DNA of 49,039 bases. Source: Gammaproteobacteria bacterium (GTDB taxonomy: Bacteria; Pseudomonadota; Gammaproteobacteria; Thiohalobacterales; Thiohalobacteraceae). Position 1 is the first letter of the stretch. Every line of letters starts with the position of its first letter. A program made the translations under genes and the position numbers. The notes under the pieces were generated by a model. The model ran no database searches. It was given only the letters and a program-made list of their open reading frames with translations, and was not told the origin of the DNA. This document shows, one piece after another, positions 35,352 to 43,593 of this stretch. The stretch spans positions 1 to 49,039 of the forward strand of contig JAIOJV010000117.1 of the NCBI GenBank assembly GCA_019911805.1, read 5' to 3'.

Positions 35352-35540
35352 GCAGTTAAACACCAATCGCCGGGACGCCGTGGCAGAGGCGCCCCGCCAC
35401 GCCCGCTGGTCAACGGGGCGTCGCCCGCCACCCGACCGGACCATGAATACCGCAAAGGTGATGTGCATACCGACATCTGTCGGCATTTCTTACGGATAGG
35501 GCAGATCCAGTCCGGGCTGGATAATATTCGAATATGTTCT

Positions 35541-35656
35541 TGTTACCTAATGATATCTGCGCCTCTGCCCCGCGCCCATGCTGAGTGGAGAGTGTCGAAA
35601 TCCGTTACAGATTGTTTCCACCCCGGAGGCATCAGCTGAAGGTGTTATAGAGTAAC
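35541..35656 (+). promoter_or_regulatory. Possible upstream activator sites for the sigma-54 promoter
   Basis: GTTAC-type half-sites occur at 35542-35546 (TGTTACC), 35604-35608 and as a near-palindrome GTTAT-AGA-GTAAC at 35644-35656. These lie 30-160 bases before the sigma-54 core, where enhancer-binding proteins act. From memory, CbrB of Pseudomonas recognises TGTTAC/GTAACA-type elements; this link is tentative. Confidence 0.3.
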
Positions 35657-35685
35657 TGCATGTAAAATATGGGTAAAATATTTCC

Positions 35686-35700
35686 TGGCACAGCGCTTGC
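35686..35700 (+). promoter_or_regulatory. Sigma-54 promoter (-24/-12)
   Basis: TGGCAC (35686-35691), five bases, then TTGC (35697-35700): GG and GC separated by exactly 10 bases, matching the consensus TGGCAC-N5-TTGC. Predicted transcription start is about 35711-35713. No coding gene follows on this strand before the terminator at 35860-35894. Confidence 0.75.
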
Positions 35701-35711
35701 TCTAGTAGCGC

Positions 35712-35894
35712 ACAAAGTGCCAGGGCAAGGCGCGGACAACAAGAAGCGTGGGATCGGAGGAGTCGCCCGAAACCAAACAAGTACAACGGGCCACATATAA
35801 CAACAAGGGTCAACGACTGAGTCTAAAAGCAATAACGGTCTGAAAGCCTGAATCTACTCAACGGCGGCACCGCGAGGGGACCGCCGTTTTTATT
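35712..35894 (+). ncRNA. Candidate sigma-54-dependent small RNA with CA motifs (CrcZ-like)
   Basis: A predicted transcript of about 183 nt between the sigma-54 core and a strong intrinsic terminator, antisense to the ffh-rpsP gap. No frame with start codon and ribosome site of credible length lies within it. It contains AACAAGAA (35738-35745) and AACAACAA (35799-35806), both fitting the AANAANAA motif bound by Hfq with Crc, plus a near-match AACAAGTA (35776-35783) and further A-rich unpaired-looking stretches. This combination is known from CrcZ/CrcY-type RNAs of Pseudomonas, which sequester Hfq/Crc to relieve carbon catabolite repression. Those are longer and lie beside cbrAB, which is absent here. 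Homology is not claimed, only shared architecture. Confidence 0.62.
35860..35894 (+). terminator. Intrinsic terminator of the candidate small RNA
   Basis: AACGGCGG (35860-35867) pairs with CCGCCGTT (35881-35888), and the plus strand continues as TTTTTATTT. There is no T-run on the other side, so it acts on plus-strand transcription and not on ffh. Confidence 0.88.
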
Positions 35895-35937
35895 TGCGCG
35901 GGCGTCCCTCCCGGGTCACCGTCGGCGGCTGACCGGC

Positions 35938-37293
35938 TCAGGGCATCGGGAACGGCATCCGCCCCTTCATCCCCCGCAGCATCTTTGTCATGCCGCCCTT
36001 GGACATGCGCTTCATCATCTTCTGCATCTGGATGAATTGCTTCAACAGCCGGTTCACGTCCTGGACTTCAGTGCCCGATCCCAGAGCGATGCGCCGCCGC
36101 CGTGAACCCTTGATCACGTCGGGATGGTGCCGCTCCTGGCGGGTCATGGAATCGATGACGGCGAGCATACGTACCAGTTCGTGATCATTGACCTGACTAC
36201 GGACCCCCTTGGGGATATCACCGCCCCCGGGCAATTTGTCCAGCAGTCCACTCAGGCCGCCCATACTCATCATCTGTTGCAATTGATCGCGGAAATCCTC
36301 CAGATCGAAGCGTTTGCCCGTCTTGAGCTTGCCCGCCAGCTTCTCGACCTTGGCGTGATCGACCTTGCGTTCGGCCTCCTCGACCAGACTGAGCACGTCG
36401 CCCATACCGAGGATGCGGGACGCCACGCGGTCCGGGTGAAAGGGTTCGAGCGCCGTGGTCTTCTCACCGACACCGAGAAACTTGATCGGCTTGCCAGTGA
36501 TGGAACGGATGGACAACGCCGCGCCACCGCGTGCATCGCCATCGGTCTTGGTCAGTACCACACCGGTCAGCGGCAGCGCCGCATCGAATGCCTTGGCGGT
36601 ATTGGCCGCGTCCTGGCCAGTCATACTATCGACGACGAACAGCGTCTCGACGGGATTCAGCGCCGCATGGATGCGCTGGATCTCGGCCATCATCTCGCCG
36701 TCGATATGCAGGCGGCCGGCGGTATCGATGATCACCACATCAAGCACCTGTCGGCGGGCCTGCTCGACTGCGTTGCGCGCGATCTCGACGGGGTCCTGCT
36801 CAGGGGTGCTGGGAAAGAACTCCGCACCGACCTCGCGGGCGAGGGTACGGAGTTGCTCGATCGCGGCGGGACGGTAGATGTCGCAGCTCGCCACCAGGAC
36901 GGATTTTTTGCGGCGCTCCTTCAGCCAGCGCGCCAGCTTGGCGGTGCTGGTCGTCTTGCCGGAGCCCTGCAGGCCCGCCATCAGCACCACCGCCGGCGGC
37001 TGTACGCGCAGATTCAGTTCGTCATTGGCCTCGCCCATCACGGCGATGAGTTCGGCGTGGACGATCTTCACCAGCGCCTGGCCGGGTGTCAGGCTCTGCA
37101 GCACCTCCTGGCCGACCGCCCGCTCGCGGACCCGCTCGATGAGGGTCTTGACCACCGGCAGCGCAACGTCGGCCTCCAGCAGGGCCATGCGCACCTCGCG
37201 CAGGGTCTCCCGGATATTCTCTTCACTGAGACGGCCCTGGCCGCGCAGGCGCTTGAGGGTCTGGGTGAGGCGTTCTGTAAGTGTCTCGAACAT
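35938..37293 (-). CDS. ffh: Signal recognition particle protein Ffh
   Basis: A 451-residue SRP GTPase; with the 4.5S RNA (ffs, 1346-1456) it delivers ribosomes making membrane proteins to FtsY. N-domain starts MFETLTERLTQTLKRLRGQG. The G domain has GLQGSGKTTS (G1), DIYRPAAIEQLR, DTAGRLHIDG (G3) and TKTDGDARGGAALS (G4/insert). The Met-rich M domain ends KRMSKGGMTKMLRGMKGRMP. ATG 37291-37293 gives the conserved N-terminus. On the opposite strand after its end lies the candidate sRNA terminator. Confidence 0.98.
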   Translation of the reverse strand: MFETLTERLTQTLKRLRGQGRLSEENIRETLREVRMALLEADVALPVVKTLIERVRERAVGQEVLQSLTPGQALVKIVHAELIAVMGEANDELNLRVQPPAVVLMAGLQGSGKTTSTAKLARWLKERRKKSVLVASCDIYRPAAIEQLRTLAREVGAEFFPSTPEQDPVEIARNAVEQARRQVLDVVIIDTAGRLHIDGEMMAEIQRIHAALNPVETLFVVDSMTGQDAANTAKAFDAALPLTGVVLTKTDGDARGGAALSIRSITGKPIKFLGVGEKTTALEPFHPDRVASRILGMGDVLSLVEEAERKVDHAKVEKLAGKLKTGKRFDLEDFRDQLQQMMSMGGLSGLLDKLPGGGDIPKGVRSQVNDHELVRMLAVIDSMTRQERHHPDVIKGSRRRRIALGSGTEVQDVNRLLKQFIQMQKMMKRMSKGGMTKMLRGMKGRMPFPMP

Positions 37294-37365
37294 CGATGGG
37301 ACCACGGCGACTAAATGGAGCAGTAGCCCGCGCGCCCGGATCGGGGCGGCGGGTTCGTCGCCGCA

Positions 37366-38133
37366 TTATAGCTGGATCAGGTCACCCCCGAACAGGCGGC
37401 GCAGCTCGAATCCCTTGATGAGATCCCGGCATTCCCCTTCGATCCGTGCCTCCGCGCCGGGCTTGAGGTGCGTGAGATACAACCGGGGGCGATGGCGCAG
37501 CTTGCGTAGATCGGCGGCCAGGAGCTCCGGGCAGTAATGGTATGCCCGCCGGCATAACTCCAGCTCCTGGTTCGGGAAGGCACACTCGACGATCAGCGCG
37601 TCGACACCAGGATAGTCGTTGAGGGCCGCCCACAGGGTGTCATTGGTAGTGGTGTCGCCACTGAACACCGCCACCCGCCCAGCGCTCTCGATACCGTAGC
37701 CAACGCCCGGCACCACGTGGTTCACAGGGATCATGCGGATGCGCCGACCGGCGATCTCGCGGACCTCGCCATGCGCCATGACGCTATACCGCAACACGCC
37801 GCCCTGCGGCGTCGGCAACTGCGTAAAATCTGGCCAGACGATCCAGTTGAAGACGTGTTCACGCAGGGCAGCCAGCGTCTCTGCGGCCGCGTGCAGGGTA
37901 ATAGGCTGCTCGATCTCACCAAAGATCGAGTCCGTCATGAGCGGCAGACCGGCGATGTGATCGAGGTGCGAATGGGTAATGAAGATGTGTCGAATGCGGG
38001 CCATCTCCTCGAGCGTCAGGTCACCGAGCCCGGTACCCGCATCGATCAGAATGTCGTCGTCCACCAGCAGGCTGGTGGTCCGCAATCCAACACCTATCCC
38101 ACCACTACAACCCAGTATCCTTATACGCATCAT
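37366..38133 (-). CDS. Metallo-beta-lactamase-fold hydrolase, class II cyclic-nucleotide phosphodiesterase type
   Basis: A 255-residue hydrolase. The metal-binding motif THSHLDHIAGLPLMTDS (about residues 55-71) closely follows the signature of class II 3',5'-cyclic-nucleotide phosphodiesterases (HxHLDH). Further metal ligands are suggested by PVNHVVPGVGYGIE, FSGDTTTND and LTHLKPG. RNase Z-like or other phosphodiesterase activity cannot be excluded. Two tandem ATGs (38133 and 38130) begin the conserved MRIRILGCSGGIG strand; the longer open frame upstream is not conserved. It is followed on the same strand by ffh, 72 bases away. Confidence 0.82.
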   Translation of the reverse strand: MMRIRILGCSGGIGVGLRTTSLLVDDDILIDAGTGLGDLTLEEMARIRHIFITHSHLDHIAGLPLMTDSIFGEIEQPITLHAAAETLAALREHVFNWIVWPDFTQLPTPQGGVLRYSVMAHGEVREIAGRRIRMIPVNHVVPGVGYGIESAGRVAVFSGDTTTNDTLWAALNDYPGVDALIVECAFPNQELELCRRAYHYCPELLAADLRKLRHRPRLYLTHLKPGAEARIEGECRDLIKGFELRRLFGGDLIQL

Positions 38134-38378
38134 CCAGCGTTCCAGCACCTGTGTGAATTCCCCGCGGGCACACCAGGCAGGCTGGGCCCTTCCTCCGGAC
38201 GCATCCGTCGCCCTGTTCACAATTCCTTCAAACGTCGGGCCACTGCCGGGACCGCGTGTGACCCTTTTCCTCGCATCCTCGCCCGCGCGTTCCGGCGGCG
38301 CTTCTATGAGGAATACAGATATGCCATCATGCCCGGGGATTTCCGGTGATATTAGAACACCTGCGCCGCGGGAGGAAC

Positions 38379-39188
38379 ATGCACACGCAACTCATCGGCA
38401 CCCTGGCGATTGCCCTTTACCTGATCAGCAGCCTGCTGCTGGTGGTGCGGCTGGTGCGACAGGATACGTTTCCCGGCTGGGCCAGGGGCGGGATCCTGTT
38501 ACTGGCCCTGGCGGCCACCGCCCTGCATGGCGCGGCGCTCTATCCCCTGCTGCTGACGGCAACCGGCCTGGACCTCGGCTTTTTCAAGGCGGCCTCGCTG
38601 ATCGGCTGGATCACCGCACTCCTGCTGCTGCTGTCATCGCTGAAGCGCCCGCTGGAGAATCTCGGCATCCTGCTGCTACCCATGGCTGCGCTCACCATCG
38701 TGCTGATGTTCGCCTTCCCCTCGCGCCATGAGCTCGGCGAACAGTCGGGCTGGCAACTGGATCTGCATATCCTGCTGTCCGTGCTGGCCTACAGTCTGCT
38801 GGTCATCGCCGCGTTACAGGCCCTGGCCCTGGCCTTTCAGGACCGTCAGTTACGCAACCGACATCCGGGTGGCCTGATACGCCTGCTACCGCCGCTGCAG
38901 GTCATGGAAGCGCTGCTGATCCAGCTCATCGTTTCCGGCTTCGTCCTGCTGAGCGCCGCGTTGTTGACGGGGTTCTTCTTCCTGGAAGATATCTTCGCCC
39001 AGCATCTGGTGCACAAGACCCTGCTGTCCATGGTGGCCTGGGGCGTATTCGCCGTGCTGCTGTGGGGTCGCTGGCGCTTCGGCTGGCGGGGCCGTACCGT
39101 CACCCACTGGACGCTGGGCGGCTTCCTGTTCCTGATGCTGGCCTATTTTGGCACCAAGCTGGTGCTCGAGTTGCTACTTGGCCGCTAA
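38379..39188 (+). CDS. ypjD: YpjD/CcsA-like inner membrane protein (cytochrome c assembly fold)
   Basis: A 269-residue integral membrane protein with about eight hydrophobic segments, related to the CcsA/CcmC heme-handling family. It includes GWQLDLHILLSVLAYSLL and AQHLVHKTLLSMVAW, with His residues placed like the heme-ligand histidines of that family. E. coli ypjD lies next to ffh in the same divergent arrangement. GGGAGGA six bases before ATG 38379 fixes the start; an in-frame GTG at 38346 is not needed. Whether it handles heme is unproven. Confidence 0.9.
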   Translation: MHTQLIGTLAIALYLISSLLLVVRLVRQDTFPGWARGGILLLALAATALHGAALYPLLLTATGLDLGFFKAASLIGWITALLLLLSSLKRPLENLGILLLPMAALTIVLMFAFPSRHELGEQSGWQLDLHILLSVLAYSLLVIAALQALALAFQDRQLRNRHPGGLIRLLPPLQVMEALLIQLIVSGFVLLSAALLTGFFFLEDIFAQHLVHKTLLSMVAWGVFAVLLWGRWRFGWRGRTVTHWTLGGFLFLMLAYFGTKLVLELLLGR

Positions 39189-39256
39189 TCCCTGACAAAC
39201 GGCACACCATGACCTAAAATGCCGGACTCTCCCGTCGCCTGGAGGCACCCTCGACG

Positions 39257-40534
39257 TTGGATGCGATCCCCCTTGGCGCGCTGTTCGGCGCCCTGATATT
39301 CCTGCTCGTTCTTTCGGCCTTTTTCTCCGGCTCGGAGACGGGTCTGATGACCCTCAACCGCTACCGTCTGCGACACCTCGCAAAGGCCAGGCATCGGGGC
39401 GCGGTTCGTGCCCAGCGCCTGCTGGAGCGACCGGACCGGCTGATCGGGCTGATCCTGCTCGGTAACAACTTCGTGAACATCCTCGCATCGGCGGTCGCTA
39501 CGGTGATCGGTCTGCGCCTGTTCGGTGAGGCCGGCATCGCCATCGCCACCGGCATCCTCACCCTGGTGATCCTGATCTTCTCCGAGGTCGCTCCCAAGAC
39601 ACTGGCCGCGCTGCACCCGGAGCGCATCGCCTTTCCAGCCGCCTTCATCTACACCCCCCTGCTGAAACTGCTCTACCCCCTCGTGTGGGTCATCAATCAG
39701 CTTGGTAACGGTCTGTTGCGGCTGTTTCGCGTGTCGGCCGAACAGGCCAGTGCACAATCCCTGAGCCGGGAGGAACTGCGCACGGTGGTCCTGGAGGCCG
39801 GCGCCATGATTCCCAAGCGCCACCAGAAGATGCTGCTGAATCTGCTCGACCTGGAGAAGGCCACGGTTGAGGACATCATGATCCCCCGCAACGAAGTCGT
39901 CGGTATCGACCTGGGTGATGACATCAGCGAGATCACCGATATCCTCACCCATACACAATACACACGCCTCCCCGTCTACGAGGAATCGGTCGACGACATC
40001 GTCGGCATACTGCATGTACGCAACGCGCTGCCGCTCCTGCAACGCGGGACGCTCACCCACGAGGAACTGCGCCAGGCCGCGCGCGAGCCCTACTTCATCC
40101 CCGAAGGCACATCGCTGAACCGGCAGCTGCTGAACTTTCAGCACGAAGGCCGCCGCTCTGGGCTGGTGGTCGACGAATATGGAGAGATCATGGGCCTGGT
40201 CACCCTCGAAGACATCCTCGAAGAGATCGTCGGCGAGTTCACCACCGATCCTGCGGCGCTCAACAGCGACATCACGCCTCAGGACGACGGCAGTTATCTG
40301 ATTGATGCCACCACCAGCGTACGCGACATCAATCGTGCGCTGCTTACCGAGCTGCCCACCACCGGGCCGAAGACCCTCAACGGACTGATCCTCGAATACA
40401 TGCAGGATATCCCCGAGGCCGGCACCAGCCTGTTGATCGCCGGTTATCCGATCGACATCGTGCAGACCAAGGACAATGCGGTCAAGATCGTCGTCCTGCA
40501 CCCCCAGCTCCGCCGGCCGCGGCCGGCGGTATGA
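39257..40534 (+). CDS. yfjD: CNNM/CorB-type transporter with CBS pair (YfjD family)
   Basis: A 425-residue protein closely resembling E. coli YfjD. The DUF21 membrane domain (about 1-190) contains FFSGSETGLMTLNRYRLRHL and LGNNFVNILASAVATVIGLR. A CBS pair (about 205-330) includes DIMIPRNEVVGIDL and SGLVVDEYGEIMGLVTLEDI, followed by a CorC/HlyC domain (about 345-420). The family is linked to Mg2+ or Co2+ transport or resistance. The start is TTG 39257, with GGAGG 11 bases before it and no nearby ATG. It lies 68 bases after ypjD, a pair also conserved in E. coli. Confidence 0.95.
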   Translation: MDAIPLGALFGALIFLLVLSAFFSGSETGLMTLNRYRLRHLAKARHRGAVRAQRLLERPDRLIGLILLGNNFVNILASAVATVIGLRLFGEAGIAIATGILTLVILIFSEVAPKTLAALHPERIAFPAAFIYTPLLKLLYPLVWVINQLGNGLLRLFRVSAEQASAQSLSREELRTVVLEAGAMIPKRHQKMLLNLLDLEKATVEDIMIPRNEVVGIDLGDDISEITDILTHTQYTRLPVYEESVDDIVGILHVRNALPLLQRGTLTHEELRQAAREPYFIPEGTSLNRQLLNFQHEGRRSGLVVDEYGEIMGLVTLEDILEEIVGEFTTDPAALNSDITPQDDGSYLIDATTSVRDINRALLTELPTTGPKTLNGLILEYMQDIPEAGTSLLIAGYPIDIVQTKDNAVKIVVLHPQLRRPRPAV

Positions 40535-40552
40535 GCGCCTGCGGGGCCCGGG

Positions 40553-40932
40553 TCACTCCGGTACGCACGCGGTGGTGAACCACACCGGCACCTCCATCCA
40601 CAGACCGTCACCCGTAATCGGCCAGCGACCGATACCAGACAACCTCCCACCAGTCGTTGGGCGATTGCAGGTGATAACCGAACTGTTCGATTCCGGTCTC
40701 GGCGGGAAGGACGCCGGCGGTTGCCCGCAGCGCATCCACCCACCCTTCTGTGCTCAACCGCTGCCAGGGAAAATCCTGCGTCGGTTCCAGTGCCGGACTG
40801 CCACAGCGGCGCACAGAGCCACGCCGCCAGCGGTTTAAAGGCGGTCAGTCCGAACGCGCAGATCAGTGTATCGAAATAGCTGTCGTGAAACTCCACTGCA
40901 GCGGAATCATCGCTGGGTCTGGCTGGCGTCAC
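40553..40932 (-). pseudogene. Degenerate SAM-dependent methyltransferase remnant
   Basis: Minus-strand pieces of one methyltransferase lie in different frames. From GTG 40932: SYFDTLICAFGLTAFKPLAA (motif IV-like). A second frame (about 40814-40608): FPWQRLSTEGWVDALRA and YHLQSPNDWWEVVWYRS. A third frame ends GLWMEVPVWFTTACVPE at 40553. The SPxDWWExxW segment is typical of this methyltransferase group. The SAM-binding N-terminus (GxGxG) is missing. At least two frameshifts and an internal deletion are needed to explain it. Positions 40933-41163 hold no further recognisable part. Confidence 0.65.
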
Positions 40933-41163
40933 CGGAAGCGGCCTCCTCCCGTGAGATGCAGTCCGCAGCTTGGCACGAACTTACCGGCAAACGGATGAAG
41001 GCATTAAAAATTGACCGACCCGGCCGCTACCCCTGGGAGTGGCGGAGAGCCGCCCTGGCAGTGCACGCGGGGCAGCCCCCGCAACGAGTGTGGAACGGCA
41101 GGAGTGGACGCTTCACACGCAATGGGATCAACCAGCAGGCGCGGATCTCCGCCGGATAGGACC

Positions 41164-42159
41164 ATGGCCAAACTGACACTGTCCTTCAAAGACAAGAAAC
41201 TGAGACTGTTCCCCATCACCGCGGCAGAACTGCTGGTCGGTCGCGATACCGACTGCGGCATCCACATCGACAGCCTCGCCATCCAGCCGCGGCATGCACG
41301 GATCTTCGAGGACAACGGTGCCTACCACATCGAAAGCCTTCAGTCGCAGGCGCTCGTGCTCGTCAATCAAAAACCGACCACCGAACCGACGGCACTTCGC
41401 GACGGCGATCTCATCCAGGTGGGTAAGCACACCCTCAGCTTCAGCAGCGAGCCTGCCAGCGAAGGTATGCAGTTCAGCCCGGCCGCAGTGCCGGCCCACC
41501 CGATTACCGGCTGGCTGCAGATCATGAGTGGCTCCCACCTGGGCCGCACCATCCGCCTTGACCGTGCCATGACGCGCCTGGGCAAGACCGGCAAGAATTC
41601 AGCCATGATCGTCCGGCGCGAGGATGGTTATTACATCTCTCACCTGGAAGGTGACACTCCGCCGCGGGTAAACGATGCATCCATCGGGGCCAGCAGCCCC
41701 AGACTCAATGCGGGCGATTGTGTGCGTATCGGAAAGCTGGAGCTGCATTTCTATCTCGACGGAGTATCTGCCGACGGCACAGCCACCCCAACGGATGGGA
41801 TCACTGCGCTGGCAGGCCAGCGCCGCTTTACGCGCATCGCCTTTGACGCCGCTGCGGTCCTCGCGCGCGACGACCGGCAATGGTCCTGTACCGTCGTCGA
41901 TCTCTCCCTCAAGGGGGCCCTGATAGGACGGCCCGAAGCCTGGGATGGGACGGTGGGTGAGGATTGTACCCTCGTACTGGTATTGGGCGAGGATGCGCAG
42001 ATCAACATGGACGTCAAAGTGGCCCATATCGAGGCGGAACAGGTGGGGTTGTCCTGCACCGATATCGATCTGGACAGCATCACCCATCTGCGCCGTCTGG
42101 TCGAACTGAATCTCGGCGATGCCGCGCTGCTGGAACGCGAGCTGCTGGTCCTGGGTTGA
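41164..42159 (+). CDS. FHA-FHA-PilZ signalling protein
   Basis: A 331-residue cytoplasmic protein with three domains. FHA 1 (about 5-95) has ELLVGRDTDCGIHIDSLAIQ and RHARI, then INQ-like VLVNQK. FHA 2 (about 115-200) has a weaker core (MTRLGKTGKNSAMI, YYISHLEGD). A C-terminal PilZ domain (about 218-320) has the c-di-GMP motifs RxxxR (R220-R224, RRFTR) and DxSxxG (D246 to G251, DLSLKG). It is therefore likely a c-di-GMP receptor that also reads phospho-threonine. No kinase or phosphatase is adjacent. It is separated from radA by a convergent 37-base gap. Confidence 0.88.
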   Translation: MAKLTLSFKDKKLRLFPITAAELLVGRDTDCGIHIDSLAIQPRHARIFEDNGAYHIESLQSQALVLVNQKPTTEPTALRDGDLIQVGKHTLSFSSEPASEGMQFSPAAVPAHPITGWLQIMSGSHLGRTIRLDRAMTRLGKTGKNSAMIVRREDGYYISHLEGDTPPRVNDASIGASSPRLNAGDCVRIGKLELHFYLDGVSADGTATPTDGITALAGQRRFTRIAFDAAAVLARDDRQWSCTVVDLSLKGALIGRPEAWDGTVGEDCTLVLVLGEDAQINMDVKVAHIEAEQVGLSCTDIDLDSITHLRRLVELNLGDAALLERELLVLG

Positions 42160-42196
42160 CGCATGACGGCACACCGGCGCGGCGTACGCGGCGCGC

Positions 42197-43558
42197 TCAG
42201 ACTTGTCCCAGCGCCTCTACGAGGCGCTTCACCCCGACGACCTCCATACCCGGAATGCCACCCTTGGGCACGTTTGCCGCGGGTACGATGGCACGCTTGA
42301 AGCCATGCTTCGCGGCCTCGCGCAGGCGTTCCTGACCGTTGGGCACAGGCCGGATCTCGCCGGCCAGACCGATCTCGCCAAACGCCACCAGGTCGGTGGG
42401 CAGCGGCCGGTCACGGAAGCTCGATAGTACGGCGAGCACGACTGCGAGATCGGCCGCCGTCTCTCCGACCCGGACACCACCGACGACATTGGCGAAGACG
42501 TCCTGATCCAGCAGTGCGATGCCGCCGTGGCGATGCAGCACCGCCAGCAGCATGGCCAGGCGGTTCTGCTCCAGACCCAGCGTCACACGCCGCGGATTTG
42601 ATAACTGACTCTCGGCCACCAGTGCCTGCACCTCCACCAGCAGCGGCCGCGTACCCTCGCGCGTGATCATCACCACGCTGCCGGACACGGCCTCCTCGTG
42701 GCGCGACAGGAAGATCGCCGATGGATTGCTCACCTCGCGCAACCCCTTGTCGGTCATGGCGAACACGCCCAACTCGTTGACCGCACCGAAACGGTTCTTG
42801 ACGGCGCGCACCACCCGATAACGGCCGCCGGGATCACCCTCGAAATACAGTACCGTATCGACCATGTGTTCGAGCACGCGCGGCCCTGCCAGCGTACCTT
42901 CCTTGGTGACGTGCCCGACCAGGAACAGCGCTGTACCGGTGCGCTTGGCGAAACGCACCAGCTGCGCGGCGCTCTCGCGCACCTGCGCCACCGAGCCGGG
43001 TGCCGACTGCAGCTGACCGGTGTACAGCGTCTGAATGGAGTCGATGACCATCACCTGCGGACGCTCGCCGCGCGCCAGCTCCAGGATGCGCTCGACGTCG
43101 GTCTCCGCCACCAGGCGGGTCGTGCCACCCGCCAGGCCGAGCCGCCGTGCCCGCAGGGCCACCTGCTCGGGTGATTCTTCGCCGGTGACATAGAGCGCCG
43201 CCACGCGCTCGCCCAGACTGTCCAGCGCCTGCAGCAGGATGGTGGATTTACCGATACCGGGATCGCCGCCCAACAGCACGACCGAACCGGCAACCAGGCC
43301 GCCGCCAAGGACGCGATCGAGTTCGGCGAGTCCGGTCGGCGTGCGCGCCTCGGCACCGGGGGCGATGTCCGCGAGCGCGTGCACGGCGGCGAGTGCCTCG
43401 CCGGCATAACCGGCGAAGCGCGGACTGCCGGCAACCGCCGCGACGGTGACCGTCTCCACCAGGGTGTTCCAGGCACCGCAATCGCCGCACTGGCCGCCCC
43501 ACTTGGGGAACTGTGCACCGCAGTCGCTGCAGCTGTAGACGGTCTTGGCTTTGGCCAT
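42197..43558 (-). CDS. radA: DNA repair protein RadA
   Basis: A 453-residue branch-migration helicase in recombination. It has an N-terminal zinc finger (CSDCGAQFPKWGGQCGDCGAW, quoted as C-x2-C...C-x2-C, about residues 9-27), a RecA-like domain with Walker A GGDPGIGKST, the RadA-specific KNRFG motif (VKNRFGAVNELG) and a C-terminal Lon-protease-like domain (LAVVLAVLSSFRDRPLP). Full length for the family. It lies 35 bases after alr on the same strand, probably the last gene of the dnaB-alr-radA unit. Confidence 0.97.
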   Translation of the reverse strand: MAKAKTVYSCSDCGAQFPKWGGQCGDCGAWNTLVETVTVAAVAGSPRFAGYAGEALAAVHALADIAPGAEARTPTGLAELDRVLGGGLVAGSVVLLGGDPGIGKSTILLQALDSLGERVAALYVTGEESPEQVALRARRLGLAGGTTRLVAETDVERILELARGERPQVMVIDSIQTLYTGQLQSAPGSVAQVRESAAQLVRFAKRTGTALFLVGHVTKEGTLAGPRVLEHMVDTVLYFEGDPGGRYRVVRAVKNRFGAVNELGVFAMTDKGLREVSNPSAIFLSRHEEAVSGSVVMITREGTRPLLVEVQALVAESQLSNPRRVTLGLEQNRLAMLLAVLHRHGGIALLDQDVFANVVGGVRVGETAADLAVVLAVLSSFRDRPLPTDLVAFGEIGLAGEIRPVPNGQERLREAAKHGFKRAIVPAANVPKGGIPGMEVVGVKRLVEALGQV

Positions 43559-43593
43559 GTGCTACGGCCCTCACACAGATTTTCAGGCGGCGA

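Noticed and set aside
36124-37314. 396-codon plus-strand frame opposite ffh
   Set aside because: Shadow of ffh without start signals.
41000-41163. Possible riboswitch upstream of the FHA-PilZ gene
   Set aside because: Some GC-rich hairpins, but no match to cobalamin or c-di-GMP aptamer landmarks.
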